The notes under the pieces: generated by a model
Told to the model about the DNA's origin: nothing
What the model saw: the letters and a program-made list of their open reading frames with translations, nothing else
Databases searched by the model: none
In this document: positions 12,264-24,312 of the stretch, piece after piece
Layout of the letters: every line of letters begins with the position of its first letter
Numbering within the stretch: the first letter of the stretch is position 1
Translations under genes and position numbers: made by a program
Origin: Melastoma dodecandrum
Lineage: Eukaryota; Streptophyta; Magnoliopsida; Myrtales; Melastomataceae
NCBI GenBank assembly: GCA_029817715.1
Contig: JARUPY010000252.1
Location: 2,418,001-2,482,000 of the forward strand
DNA length: 64,000 nt
Reading direction: 5' to 3'

Positions 12264-12738
12264 CAAGATCACTTTTTTCCTTTCTTGCGTAAGTTGTTGT
12301 TTTGGGTGTTTATCTCTTCTAGCATTCTTAACCATCACCATGTAGCTTATAGCAAGAATCGGTCCACTGTATATCCCCAAGTGATACGGGGACGGCAAGG
12401 AATAGAAAATTCTGTTACCGGAAAGGAATGGGGCATGCTGAAGTGCGAGTTAATCGATGATGAGCAAGTTGACCACTATAGTCGATACTAAGATTTAGCT
12501 ACAGCTGCGTAGCCTGTCACAAGAGTCAGATGTCTAGTATTCAGGATGGCATCCCTTTCGCGAAATCTTTTGTGACCTCATCGTTGTTAACAAGATAGTG
12601 ATCATCAGCCAGTGATGCAGATCCACTGGTGTCTAGAGCTAATGTAAGTTTTTCTTGTTCTTGATTCTTTGGCATCATTCTGCAAAAAAGAACATCTCCT
12701 TGCTTCCCCTTGTTAAGTACCAAGACTTATTATGCAAG
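12264..12738. other. Convergent 3' spacer
   Basis: Lies between the stop codons of the coiled-coil gene (+) and the small membrane protein gene (-). It should hold both 3' UTRs; nothing else was recognised. Confidence 0.5.
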
Positions 12739-13149
12739 CTAATATGATCTCCATGGGGACCACTTTGAATGAAACCCAGGCTGGTAGTAGAGCATGACCA
12801 GGACCAGCACAATCAGGACCACGACCCCCCAAGGCATGCTTCCGGCTCGGCGAACCACGTCTTGCTCTGCCCTCAGCAGAGGCACCACCAGCCTCCCTCC
12901 GTCGATCGAGACCCACCTAACCAGGATAAATAGCAGCACGGGGAGGAGGAGCAGCATCAGGTTCATACCGACCACGGCGCGACGCACCTGCCGGTCGTAC
13001 TCGACGGACAACGACATCCACAACAACACGATCACGATGAGGAAGATGGTGAGGACTGACGCGGGAGGAGGGGAAAGGGACGCAACGGCGCGGTCACCCC
13101 ATCCGTGCTTCCAGGCGGGGCCTCTCTTCTCTCTTATCCACCAACCCAT
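12739..13149 (-). CDS. Small plant transmembrane protein (MGWWxREKRGPxWK family)
   Basis: Single-exon frame, 136 aa, starting at the internal ATG that gives MGWWIREKRGPAWKHGW; the frame extends 27 residues further upstream, but those are low complexity. Three hydrophobic segments are clear: about residues 30-47 (SVLTIFLIVIVLLWMSL), 63-80 (MNLMLLLLPVLLFILV) and 109-125 (WGVVVLIVLVLVMLYY). The N-terminal motif recurs in small plant membrane proteins of unknown function. The gene is convergent with the preceding coiled-coil gene. Likely an endomembrane or plasma-membrane protein; no biochemical role is known. Confidence 0.75.
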   Translation of the reverse strand: MGWWIREKRGPAWKHGWGDRAVASLSPPPASVLTIFLIVIVLLWMSLSVEYDRQVRRAVVGMNLMLLLLPVLLFILVRWVSIDGGRLVVPLLRAEQDVVRRAGSMPWGVVVLIVLVLVMLYYQPGFHSKWSPWRSY

Positions 13150-14000
13150 CTGTATGTTTGGTGTTAGCTTCTCTGTTCCTGGTGGAGGTATATATGGGGG
13201 GGTTGGAGAAGGGGAATATATAGAATGCATTCTTTTGGTGGGTTTCAGAACATGTTCTTTCCGGGGTGGGATTTGAATCTATCCTTAGCCGACAAGATAT
13301 GTTCTTCTTCTGGGTGTATCCACATTCAACATAAAAGCAGGAGCAGCAGCAGCAGCAGCTGTAGTATTCCTACGTTGAAGGGAATATGTTCTGTGGGGGC
13401 TTTAGTTTGAAAAGCCTCTGACAAGTGGCATCCATGCTTTGGGTTTTGTTTGATATTCTCAAATGGAGGAGAGGGGGTGGAAGTGAAGTAAATACTACAT
13501 TCCAAGGTTTCAGCTGAGGTTGATGTAATAATACATTTCCCTCACTTCACTACCCTTTATTATTATTATTACTACTACTACAGCGATGACGACAAAGGGA
13601 AAGAAGAACAAGAAACGTGGGGGGAAATCTTACTCTCATCGCATTGTTGGCTCTGGCCAATGTCTGAATTAGGACAAAAATCAAATATCTGTTCAATTGT
13701 AAGAACGGAAACCCGGAATAATTGATAACAATCCTAATAAAGGGGAAATCATTTTTTTTTTTAAATTTAAGTAAATAAATCCCGGCCCACCCGAGGACGA
13801 ATCAGATAGTTCCACGTGTCTCCAGGGGGGGGGGGTTGGAATTGCAAACTACAAAATCCAATCCCTTCTCTTCTTCTTCTTCGGTATCACCCAAGATTTT
13901 GCCGGTTGGCGTAATTGTATTAATCCCCGGCTCCCCTGTTTTTGGTCTCTCCGGTCGTCCTGCTCCATTCCTTCGCTCTCCCGTCGGTCATCGCCGCACC
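13150..14000. other. Divergent spacer with microsatellites
   Basis: Upstream region shared by the small membrane protein gene (-) and the DLN protein gene (+). It holds TATATA motifs at about 13188-13222, an AGC run near 13338-13359, an ATT/ACT trinucleotide tract at about 13556-13581 and a poly-G run near 13826. No gene was recognised. Confidence 0.5.
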
Positions 14001-15114
14001 ATGGCCGCGACACGCCCATGCGCTGCTCCTTTGGACGTCCGCAACAACTTCACCGAGGATGAGGTAGAGGTCGCCGACATCCTCCTCCGCCTGCCGTACC
14101 TCATACCCCTCTACGAATCATACGACCTCTTCCCCTTGATTACCCCAAGTTGGGCCTCCAAGCGTCCTAGGTCTGTGCCCTCGTCGTTGTGTGCGGAATT
14201 GTCTTCGTCGGCGAAGTCGCGGCCTTGTTGTGTGACCGGGGTTCCGGCGCTAGTCTGTGGTGAGGGTAATTGCAGGAATGTCAGCCCTGATACTCCTCTG
14301 CTTTTGAAGTCTTCTCCGGAGAGTTGCTCCGTGCAAGGGAGTTCGGAGCCTACCACTCGAGACAGAAAGGTGAGAGCGAGCCACGATCGAGGGGCTATCG
14401 ATTCTCTTCGGAGTTGATTATTTTGGGTGTTATCCGTTGAGTTTCAAGGCTTTTTCTTGGTTCAATTACACGACTTGGAAGCCATCACTGTTTTCTGGAT
14501 TGGAGCTCTCGGTTTTACTAATCTTTAGTATCTTCTGCATCGCTTTTCTCTGATTTTCTTGAGAAAGAAGTCTTCCTCTTCTTCTTCTTCCAGAAAGGTT
14601 CGAACTTGGATTGGATTGGATCGATTTGTTTCGATTCCAATGTTGTTGTTGTTCTTTCTCTGCGAAGTACTTGACTCTGACTTGGTTTACTGGTGGAATC
14701 ATTGAACGGACTAATCAGGGACGTCCTCTTCCCAAAGCATGCAAGAAGGATGGCGGCATTGACAATGTGGATGATTCCCCCGGGATTAAAAAGGTAAACT
14801 ATAAGGGATGTTCTGTTCTTGGCGACGGTCGAAGGAATGGGGAGAATGCGACGTTGAATTCGGACCTGTCGCTCCAAAAAGACAAGAACTCGACACCAGG
14901 AAGTCAACCCAACAGTGCTCACAGCAGCACGGAGCTGCCCCATGCACCCAGGACACAGTTCCAGTTCGACCTGAACCTGCTCCCGGAATCCACAGACGAC
15001 CAATCCTCCACTCCTCCGGCCTCAGACTACGACGGGAGCTCCAAGGCAGCCGGGGAGGAGGAGGAGGAGGCTCGAGATATGCAGCGAGGAAATTGGCAAG
15101 GAAGGATCGAGTAA
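14001..15114 (+). CDS. Plant protein with DLN (EAR-like) motif, unknown function
   Basis: Three exons, 14001-14369, 14568-14597 (30 nt) and 14719-15114, all phase 0; 264 aa. Start chosen at MAATRPCAAPLDVRNNFTED because the frame upstream has no ATG. Residues 13-45 contain an acidic helix EDEVEVADILLRLPYLIPLY seen in several uncharacterised plant nuclear proteins. The tiny middle exon encodes KSSSSSSSRK. Near the C-terminus FDLNLLPES matches the DLNxxP form of the EAR motif, which recruits TOPLESS/SAP18 co-repressors. Acidic, Ser/Pro-rich sequence suggests a disordered adaptor. A role in transcriptional repression is inference from this short motif only. Confidence 0.65.
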
Positions 15115-15462
15115 TGCTGGCTCGTCCAATGTCGAGACACTGGGCCGGGATCCCGCCGGGGCTCCGTCTCTGTGACTAGAAATTTACACATTTGGTTGTA
15201 AATCATAGATTAATCCAAGACGTAGATGAAGAACGAATTGAATCATAGCCTTCTGCTTGAGTTTTAGGACAAGCATTCTTCCTGGGAGTAGATCTCCCTC
15301 ACCACAATTTTACAAAAAGAGTGATGTAAAGAAAGCAGCGGCAGTGACTCCTGGGGATACACATGTATCTATTCATATATATACTCGAGGAACTTTGTGC
15401 CTATTAAGAGTCCAGTCGACTGGCCCTCCTCCTCGGGAAAAAACAAAATAAAAAACTGGAAG
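15115..15462. other. Convergent 3' spacer
   Basis: 3' flanks of the DLN protein gene (+) and the small protein gene (-); no further feature recognised. Confidence 0.5.
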
Positions 15463-15762
15463 CTACTGCAGCCTGGTTCGGCGGCGGTCGATCAACGAGG
15501 AGTCCCTCAGCTGGAACGGCAATGCCTCGGACTCTTCCGAGCTGCGGTCATCCTCGAAGTTGAGGGAGTAGCTCACTGGATCGTAGCTAAACTCAGAGGG
15601 CCGATGATGGCGGCGGTTGCGGTGGCAGAGGAAGTGGCATTCTCTCTTGAGTCTTGCGATCAAAGAGAGGAGGCCGCAGCAGGTTGTGCGAGACCAAGAC
15701 GAGGACTTGCGGTGTCCTTGGGGGGAGGGAGTGGAGAAGCAGAGGATGTTGAGGAGTTGCAT
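15463..15762 (-). CDS. Small basic plant protein of unknown function
   Basis: Intronless frame of 99 aa. The N-terminus (MQLLNILCFSTPSP) is mildly hydrophobic, the middle is Arg/Cys/His-rich (LIARLKRECHFLCHRNRR), and the C-terminal half contains FSYDPVSYSLNFEDD, a motif shared by small uncharacterised plant proteins of about 100 residues often induced by stress. A TTATAAG TATA-like box (minus) lies near 15803, about 45 bp before the ATG. Function unknown; the conserved YDxxSYxLNF motif is the reason for calling it a gene. Confidence 0.65.
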   Translation of the reverse strand: MQLLNILCFSTPSPQGHRKSSSWSRTTCCGLLSLIARLKRECHFLCHRNRRHHRPSEFSYDPVSYSLNFEDDRSSEESEALPFQLRDSSLIDRRRTRLQ

Positions 15763-17690
15763 TTCTGGTAAGTGATGGGAAGGTTCATTCCCTTTTGCGT
15801 CCTTTCTTATAAGTGTGATGGGGACAAAGTGGATAAGGGACAGACAAGGGGGGGAGTGAAAGTAGTCAGCTGTAATCGCGTAAGCAAATCAAAAGCAAGT
15901 GGGAGGTGGGGGGGAGTTGCTTTCGGAAAGCAAGATAACAAAAACCGTGGATGATGCGTAGGTGGGTGGAGTTTTTACACACAAGAAGAATAAGAAGAAG
16001 GATAACGAATGACTTGGATTTCTTCTATTAAAATCCCGTGTGCGTGTAATAACAACAACAGCAGAGAGCGTGTTCGATTCTTACCTTACCTTTTGCTGTC
16101 GGCAAAAATAGTAACTAGGAAGTCTTTATCGTTACCATTTGGGCATGACATCATCGGACTCGGACAAACGTAAAAGCCCAAACACAATATGGGCCTCATC
16201 GGAGGTCCTGTGAGACGACCAGGGATGCAAATGATAACACGGTTTATTTCTTTATAAACCCAACTCGAGCATTTAGGGGTTTAGCATAAATGGTAGAGGG
16301 TTTGATCCCATGCGTCTCCAATTAAATGGTATAAGGCAAACAATTTTTGTGACGCGGTACGAATTTCAAATTGAGCCTAACTTAAAATCGGGTTTGAGCT
16401 TCATAAAAATAACCAAGCTCGAACCTAACTACTTCAATTTTATCGAGCTCGAACTCGAGCATATAATCTCCCGGACGGACGAGCACGAGCTCGAGCATAA
16501 GACACCCCAGGCAAGTTGCTCACTCGATGTTAGAAGTTGAGAACGACCCTCTCTCAAGCCAAAACTCGAAGCATTAAAAAGAAACAGGTCAGTCGGGTTT
16601 TAGGTTTGGTCGGTGATGAATATTTCCGTGGATCAGACCAAACCCTACGTGGCCGATGTGGGGGCCTACGAATTCAGGGGGAGTTTTTGTGTTGTGTAAT
16701 TAAAACTAAACTGTCGTCGGGAGTTGGCCGGAAGCTTCACCAAAAGTCAAATCTCCCCCTTTTTCCAATTTCCCCAAAGCTTTGAACAAGTAAAAATAAC
16801 GAAATCTTCCCGCTGGCCCAATCAAATATCCGGGATCGTATAATAAGAAGCCGAATATGCCGTCGTTGACGTCCCACGTTCCTTTCTTTTACATGTCCGG
16901 GCTATGACTATCCCTTTCAACATACGACCGCCGAGAACTTCATTGTTATGTTTAAGAGTTCGGACCTGTTCGTACCCCGGATAAAGGGGTTTGTCGGTCT
17001 GTGTTTCATTTGATCAAGCCGAGTTATTCAAAACTTGGGGGGAAGGGGGGGGGGGGTTAGAGGGCAAGTGGGTTGAAGGATGAGCAAGTCAACGCCTCCC
17101 CCGACCCAACCCCATGTAATGAAAGAAACACATAAGAAGAATGAATCAAAAGAACATGTCCATTCTTCTTTGGTTGTCGTCTGTCGTTGCCGTGATTGGG
17201 TTTTGGGATGGCGATAAAACGCGTTAGGCTTGTTCGGGATGTGATTATAATCCTGGCTGTGGTTTGGTCAAGATCACATTTTTATTGCCGGGGGCTAAAT
17301 GATAATGGGTCAGGTCAAAAGCGTAGACAACGTTGTTGTTGTTATGCCTGTATGTATGTAAGAACCCCCCAAACACCCTTGTCCTTCCTGCCAACATCCC
17401 ATTACATTACTGTGTTTTTTTTGGGAAGGGGGGCTCCTCTTCTCCAACTAACCCACTTCGCCTGCAGATCTTTACAAGGGGTTTGTGTTTTTTAATGGAA
17501 TGCCGGGTGCTTTTTTTATGTTTCTCCCGCTTGGCTTGGGGTTTTGACCTTTCGTTACATGCTTGTTGAGAAAAAGAATAAACTGGTTCTTGCTGTTGTT
17601 GTGGTGGTGCTGGTGGTGTGAGTTTCTTCATCAGACGGGGGATTCTTGAATTCTGTGGGAACTGGTCGGGATTGAGGGAAAGTTGAAGGA
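15763..17690. other. Intergenic spacer with possible degraded transposon
   Basis: No gene recognised. From about 16220 the sequence begins CAGGGATGCAAATG, like the end of some hAT elements, and 16380-16500 is rich in GAGCTCGAAC/CTCGAGC palindromes. A matching right end and target duplication were not found. Poly-G runs occur near 17039-17056. Downstream part includes the promoter of the PSI-like gene. Confidence 0.4.
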
Positions 17691-20375
17691 ATGGGGGGAG
17701 TTTGCTCCGGAGGTGTGGTTAAGGCTAGGGGAAGCCCTGCCGGAAGGGAAACAGGGTTTCCCGGGAAGATTGAGGTGAATTGGGTTGTTCCTAGATCGAA
17801 ATATGAGGCCGAAACGGATCGAACCTGTCGGGATCACGGGAAAGGGGATTTGAGGTACGATTCCGGCGAGCTCGGGAAGCCGACTAGCAAGGTGAGAGGA
17901 GATTTTCGGAGCTCGGGTTGCGGTTTTACCAGTGGGATGGGCCTGTGAGTTTTTGTGGTTGCCTCTGTTTTTCTTCAGGTTACGCCCAAGAATTCTTTCA
18001 TCGGAAGGGCGAGCATCGTTGGGCTGGATAAGGCGGTCGATGTTCTGGACATAATAGGGAGTGGCGTGTCGAATCTGAATACAGGCAGCAGATTCCTCCC
18101 CGGAGGGACCTCCCGGGGCAGTAGGATATCAATACTGGCATTCGAAGTGGCGAATACCATCACGAAAGGATCAAACTTGATGCAATCCCTCTTTCCGGAG
18201 AATGTCCGCTTCTTGAAGAAGGAGATCTTGCATTCTCGGGGTGTGAGGCAGCTGGTTTCCGGGGACGTAACAGAGCTGCTGCTTTTGGCCGCAGCCGACA
18301 AAAGGTTGCTCTGGACTTTCTTTCGCATCGGAAATTGCCTGAGAAGCTATAGTTTAATCACAGGAAGTTGCCTGATTCTCGTTGGACGGTCGATATTTGC
18401 AGAGATGAACTGGAAGTATTTTCACGGGAAGTTGTCAGGTTCGGGAATTTGTGCAAGGATCCTCACTGGCATAACCTCGACAGATGCTTCTCAAGGTAAA
18501 TTCATTGCATCTCGAGAAGATGCGTCCTCGCATGGAAAACTGTCTGCATTTTCCTCATGATGTTGACTTCGCCGATCAGATTATGCTTTGAGGATTCTGA
18601 TCATCAGCCGCAACGTGCTGAAGCAGAAGCAAGCATGCAAGAACTGACCACTCTGGCTCGCCACACATCGGTAAGCATAACCTTTTCTCAAATAACAAAT
18701 TTAAAGATTACATGTCCTCGAGGAGTTTGACTGGTTAGTGCAATTACCGCAGGAATTATACCACGAACTGCAGACATTGGATCGGTTTGAGCAAGATTAC
18801 AGGCAGAAGGGAGAGGAGTTGGACTCTTTGAGTCTCCCTCGCAAAGGTCTGCTCCATCTAAACAGCCAATACCCGAATAGCCCTACCATGAGGGCAGGTT
18901 TCTTAATCGTCATCAGTTCTGCTTCATTTTACAGGAGAAGGACTCACTTTGTTGCACAATGAAGTTAAGCATCAGCGGAAGCTCGTGAGGAGTTTGAAAA
19001 GCAAGTCACTTTGGTCGAAAACCTTGGAAGAGGTAGGCACATATATGCTCTTCTATGCCTGTTGTGGCTTCGAGGATCGAAATCTTTTGCACTGGGATCG
19101 TGGTTTTGAAACCTCTTTCTTCCCATTTCAGATTATGGAAAAGCTCGTCGACAGTGTTGCTTACATCCATAATGCTATCTCGGAAGCCTTCGGAGATGGA
19201 GGTGATTTTCTTTTCGCCTGCCAAATCCTTGCTGCCTCATCTGTTCGAGACCCTGTCAGTATATGTGCTATTAAATCTAACCTTTCTTTATCCATCACTA
19301 GGCATGACATTGCCTGGCCAGGATGCGAAGAAGGGCGATGTCGTCCCTCAGAGGCTCGGCACGGCTGGCCTTGCATTGCATTATGCTAACGTGATCAATC
19401 AAATAGACACAATAGTAGGTCTCGCTGTCCATCATTCTGTGATTTAGAGAAGAAATATGTTACATCTAGATGACTTATTCCGCTACAATGTTCGTCAGGC
19501 TTCTCGTCCTATGTCCCTTCCTCAGGATACGAGGGACTCGTTATATCGCGGGTTGCCTCCCCCCGTTAAGAAGGCGCTTCATAGGAACCTGCAGGCCATC
19601 GATGAGAAAGAAGAGGTCAGCATTACATGATTAAGTGGATGTTTTCTCTGTTTTTTGTTCCCCGTCGCGTGTTTAACATTTGCATGTGATTATGTCCTGC
19701 AGGTAACGGCGGCACAGATAAAGGCTGAGATGGAGAAAACCCTTGAGTGGCTCGTTCCTGTTGCAACCAACACGATCAAGTAATTTCTCAGTCCGTTCCA
19801 TCTGGTTTTTGCGAGCGACGCTGTTCAATCCTGTCTTACGCCTTCTGCATTTGTTTAACTTCAGAGCTCATCAGGGGTTTGGATGGGTGGGAGAATGGGC
19901 GAACAAAGGATCCACGGACTACTTCGGCGAGAAGAACACGCCCGCCCCAACCAGCAACCTGATACGTCTCCAGACGCTATATCACGCAGACAAACAAAAG
20001 GTGGACGATCACATCCTCGAGCTAGTCACACGGCTTCACTGCCTCGTAAGTCTCATCAGAAATCGGGGTCGACAACCTTACAAGCAGCAGCCACAATTTC
20101 GTTCCCCGAACCCCAGGAAGCCAGCAGATCTTAAACTGGAGAGTTGCCCCTCGCAGTCACTCTCCCAGGAAGACAGGAATCTCCTAAACCTGGCCAGGCT
20201 CCGGAGAACAGTCCCGGGGATAAGCAAGAGCCAGGATTTCTCCATAGACAGGAGGAGGAGGAAGAAGAACAGCCAAGCGTGGGCAGTCAGCAAGAGTGCC
20301 GACACCTCGCCGTCCCGAGATCTTAGCCCGGAAAAGAACTCGGGGAAGAGGACTCCCATAGACAGAATAGACTAA
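17691..20375 (+). CDS. PSK SIMULATOR-like protein (DUF3475 + DUF668)
   Basis: Eleven exons: 17691-17891, 17979-18304, 18403-18495, 18580-18670, 18753-18846, 18935-19032, 19132-19201, 19302-19414, 19499-19615, 19703-19779, 19865-20375; phases agree throughout and give 596 aa. N-terminus MGGVCSGG is a good myristoylation signal. DUF3475 starts near residue 118 (ISILAFEVANTITKG) and runs to about 175; DUF668 spans roughly 343-430 (RLGTAGLALHYANVINQID ... SLYRGLPPPVKKALH ... KTLEWLVPVATNTIKAHQG). The tail is basic and Ser-rich. This two-domain layout defines the plant PSI family, nuclear or membrane-linked proteins that promote growth downstream of phytosulfokine-type signalling. No interruption is visible; it appears intact. 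Confidence 0.92.
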
Positions 20376-21810
20376 GCGACGCAGATTGGATCCCGGACCG
20401 ATTCTTTGATTCGATTGTTCGAAGTTACACTAGGTAGGACGAGCTCGATATGGCTCGTCTGGTTGGCATGTTGGCGGACTAAGTTCGCTCGTATAAAGAA
20501 ACTAATGATGTTCCCAGGATACAACTGACTTTGTTCGGACAGATGTGTTTTTGAGTTCACAAAGTAACTCATAATGTAAGTGTAGATCGAAATCCCACTT
20601 TCGGAGGTGGACTCGGTTTTTATACAATTTCACGTAACATGATAAACGAATTAGAACCCATAATTTGCGCGATGAATATAAAAATTTGATACATACAGGA
20701 AAAATACGTCGTGATTTAAGATTGTGGTCGCCTAGTCGACTATGTGGACTCCCGCTATAATAAACATTCATGGGCTCAAGCCTAAAATCAAACACAATCT
20801 AAGTCATAAAACTTACACCGATATGGAATGGATGGATATGTTGTTACCTTAACTTAGGTTTTGGATTGTGGATAAAACTCTTGACATGTTCCCTCCGGTG
20901 ACAAGCATGTGATATGTCTTGCCGACTTTCCAGACAAAAAACGTTTTCTTTTCATTTGCGAAGAGAGCTTTCTTGTCGTCGTCCATCTATTTTAAAGGGG
21001 GTGTGAATGCATGGAACATGCAAAAAGAGCGGTTCCCCCAAACCTCCTCCCATGATTGTAGTCAAAGTGGGTTTTAGAATTACGACTGGCCCGGAAGCAT
21101 AAATTCATTTCCAAATCCGAAGTACATCCTTTATTTATATCATCTCCCACGTCAACTTTGTAGGCCTCAAACCACTTTCATTTGCATCGCTTTACTCCCG
21201 CCACAAAATGCTCTCGCTCTCGCCCTCCTCTTCCTTTAGGGTCCCGCCATGTCGCCGTGGACGCGGACCCGATGCAGCATCTGTTTTGGAGGTTCCGATT
21301 TCGGCTCTCGAGCGTCGATCCGGCGGGCGGAGGAAGCTCCAAGTACTTGTCCCTTTACTCCCCCCAACCCCATTGAGTTGTCAATTGTCAGTTATCGTTT
21401 CTCATGACCGTGTTTTCGCCCCCCGGTTGCCGAATGAACCACTTTCCATTCGAATAATTAGTCGGCAGGATTGTAATTAGGTGAAACCAAACAGTCCCTC
21501 CCCCCCCAACACCCTAACCCAACCATGAGATCTTTAATAGATTCGAAGTGAATCTCCATGTCGTACGTTGGTGTCGGGGGGGAGAATTGGGATTGTCTGG
21601 AGGAGGACGTTTTGCTGACTCAGCTTTGGTCTATCCACAATCCACTTCGGATAAAAAGGCCAACCCCCCGGCTTCGTAAAACAGGAACCATGGTTAGGTT
21701 AAGTTAACCATCTTTTCCCTCTCGTCAGCCTTGTATTTAAAACCTCGTCTCGTCTCGTCTCCTGCCTTCCCCTTTCATAACGTACAGACAACCAACCTTA
21801 ACCACAGGCA
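20376..21810. other. Intergenic spacer
   Basis: No gene recognised. A TATTTAAA TATA-like box at about 21733-21740 and a (CTCGT)4 tract at about 21744-21760 belong to the promoter/5' leader of the J-protein gene. Short plus frames around 21182-21480 lack family features. Confidence 0.5.
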
Positions 21811-22299
21811 ATGGCTCCTTCCTCCTCCTCCTTCCTCTCCCTCTCCTCCCTTGCCGCGGCAGGAACCGGTGCCGGCCTCTGTCCTGGGGCGGCCTCGTTT
21901 CTCTCCCATCGCGTTGCCACCTCTGCCTCCTGCGCGACCATTGCCGAGAGCCCGCCCCGAGCACTCGGCTCCCAGGGTGACCACATTGCGTCCACGAGCT
22001 CCCTGTACGATGTCCTCGGGATCAGGAGCGGCGCCACGTCTCAGGAGATAAAGTCCGCGTACAGGGGACTAGCCAGGGTCCTCCACCCGGACGCTGCCTC
22101 CTCCCTGCGTGGGGACGGCACGGGCCAGGAGTTCATGATCGTCCACGAGGCCTACGCGACGCTCTCCGATCCAGTCAAGCGGGCGGATTACGACAGGGCG
22201 TTGACGTTGGTCGGTCCCCGTGCCCGTCACTCACAGGTGTGTGCGGGGTCGGGCTCCGGGCTCCGGACCAGGAAATGGGAAACGGATCAGTGCTGGTAG
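21811..22299 (+). CDS. DnaJ (J-domain) protein, chloroplast DNAJ11 type
   Basis: Intronless, 162 aa. A Ser/Ala-rich N-terminal region of about 45 residues with few acids looks like a plastid transit peptide. The J domain covers about residues 65-130: SLYDVLGIRSGATSQEIKSA, then the HPD tripeptide at 92-94 needed to stimulate Hsp70 ATPase, then EAYATLSDPVKRADYD. The C-terminus RKWETDQCW matches the conserved tail of small chloroplast J proteins (J11/DJC23 type). It likely acts as a stromal co-chaperone of Hsp70. The organelle assignment rests on composition only. Confidence 0.9.
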   Translation: MAPSSSSFLSLSSLAAAGTGAGLCPGAASFLSHRVATSASCATIAESPPRALGSQGDHIASTSSLYDVLGIRSGATSQEIKSAYRGLARVLHPDAASSLRGDGTGQEFMIVHEAYATLSDPVKRADYDRALTLVGPRARHSQVCAGSGSGLRTRKWETDQCW

Positions 22300-23808
22300 A
22301 GGGAGGGAGACTGTTAGGTCGTTTCTCCTCCTCTTCAAAAGAATGTATGATGGGCTCATTTCGTGAAGTGGGCCCATTAATGGGCCCAAAATGGAGTTAG
22401 GATGATTGTAGGCCTTTCTGTAAAAGGTTAGCGGGGCCCAATTTTTAAATGCCCATTAAATGCTTATCCAAAATATTTATGGGCTTGATCCAGTGGGCCT
22501 GTATCGAAATTGGGCTTAAAATTTGCTAGGGCAAAATCATAATAGGCCGGTTAAGGCCCATTGGCTCTTATCCCCGGATCGATGGTGACCGACATGAGCG
22601 ATATTTTGGAACCCTATTTTTTATCTCCCTGTGTCGATCTGTCACGTCATCAATCCTTTCATCATTTTTTCTTTCTCGTGTGGCGTACATGACAATAATA
22701 ATCTTGCATCACTTTGTAAGTGAATTAAAGAGGAGTGGAGATTTTTTTCATCCCACTTTTTGGCCGCAATTCAACGAGTCTGGTCTGGTGGATTTGCGGC
22801 TTCCTGTCCCCCGTTTCTTGTCCGATGAAACTTCCTTTTTTCCCATGGGAGGGGGAGAGACGTGCTGTCGCTGTCGCTGTCGCTGTTGCTGTTGCTGTTG
22901 CCGTTGCCGTCCATTATTTTAACATCTCCTTAAAAATGAAACTCGCGCAAAGGAAGAGAACTAACGACTAAGTATGAAATTAGATTAGGAAAACCCAATG
23001 AATGATGATGAGATGAGGGTTTGGTTTGGTTTGGTTGTGGTCGTTTTCTAATTGCCTGCCGCCCTCGTGCTTTATAATTGCAATTCAACGGTCTCTACTA
23101 ATAGGAGGAACCGAAGAAGAAGAAAACCTCGGAGGGACATGCCATTTTGGACCAACGCATCAACAAAAGCGATTGAGTATATTTAGTATGAGTCCTCCTC
23201 ACATACGACTGGTCCTAGTGATGTTGTTATTCCCAAAGATTTTGTCTACGTTGGTGGTCTGGCGAAGAGGAGTTTATATGGGAACTAGTTCAGACCACGT
23301 CAATAAGACTGGTTTAGCGAATTATGTTTCTTTGTTTTGTCAAACACAAACTATGCGAACCAAACAAATTTGATTTTGGAAGTGGTAGGAAATAAATCCT
23401 TGTCATTAAGAAACAGCTCTTGCTTGATAATCGAACAAACTATTTTTTAGCTTGGGAATTTTGTTTCCTACCGAAAATTCTCGACTATAGTCTTGAGGAT
23501 AAGAATGGACTTACGTCGTTTGGGATTCACCTTTCGCCTAAAAGATCTCATCATGTCGGCTTTGATGAAGGATAACACGTAGGTTTTTCAAACATTCACG
23601 TGATTTAAAAGTATCGTATGAACTTCTTCGTTCGCCCCGCCAATTTACGACCCATTTTTTAGAGTTAACGAACTAAAAATATCTACGGGTGTGACGCGTG
23701 TAAATTACTGGGGGGGGGGGGGGCGGCGGGGAACTTAACGGTAAAGTTAGTTCCTCGAGCAAACATATCCCTTCCAATCTAATCAGGACGACCCCGCTTA
23801 CGACGATT
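22300..23808. other. Intergenic spacer with GGGCC boxes and microsatellite
   Basis: Contains many GGGCCCAT/TTGGGC motifs between 22350 and 22560, a (GCTGTC/GCTGTT)n tract at about 22863-22911 and a poly-G run at about 23708-23728. No coding region recognised. Confidence 0.5.
22863..22911 (+). repeat. (GCTGTC/GCTGTT)n hexanucleotide repeat
   Basis: About eight imperfect hexamer units. Confidence 0.75.
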
Positions 23809-24312
23809 CAGGACTTTTGTTTCTTAATAACGTCATTTGATAAAATATTTCGCTAAATAACGTATTAAGAAAAATAATTCGCGAACTAACTCATATAAGT
23901 CGGTTTTTGTAAGGCCGACTTCCTTCGAAGTTGACCTTCTTTACACTTAGTAAAAAAAAAAAATTAATTGTCATTTACATGAGGAAGGCCTACTTTTTTA
24001 ATTAGTTTTTTTTTTAAATTCAAAAGTAAAAAAAAATATATTTAATGTAAGGCAGACTTTCATCACTAGGCAATTTTTTTTTAATTCGAAGGCAAAAAAA
24101 AAATTAACAAGGAAAATGCGTCCGTCTCTCCCTTCGTTCGCTAAAATTTTTCTAACTATGGGGAAGTCGGCATTTTTTCGACTTCCATTCCCCAAAACCG
24201 AAGTCGGCCATTGTAAGACCGATTTAGGCGGATTAGTTCACGAATTATTTTCTTTAATACGTCAGTTGGCGAAATATTTCATCAAATAACGTAATTAAGG
24301 AACAAAACTCCA
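23809..24312. mobile_element. Long-TIR MITE, copy A
   Basis: About 500 bp element whose two ends are inverted copies of each other for roughly 115 bp: the left end reads GGACTTTTGTTTCTTAATAA, and the right end read on the minus strand starts GGAGTTTTGTTCCTTAATTA; both continue into AATAATTCG-GAACTAA and a GGCCGACTT box. The TIRs themselves contain palindromes (ACGTCATTTG...CGCTAAATAACGT). The interior is A/T-rich and non-coding. Long TIRs without coding capacity suggest a Mutator-like MITE, but no clear 9-bp target duplication was found. Confidence 0.65.

Noticed and set aside
23998..24195. 65-residue minus frame in the MITE
   Set aside because: Translation of A/T runs inside a non-coding transposon.
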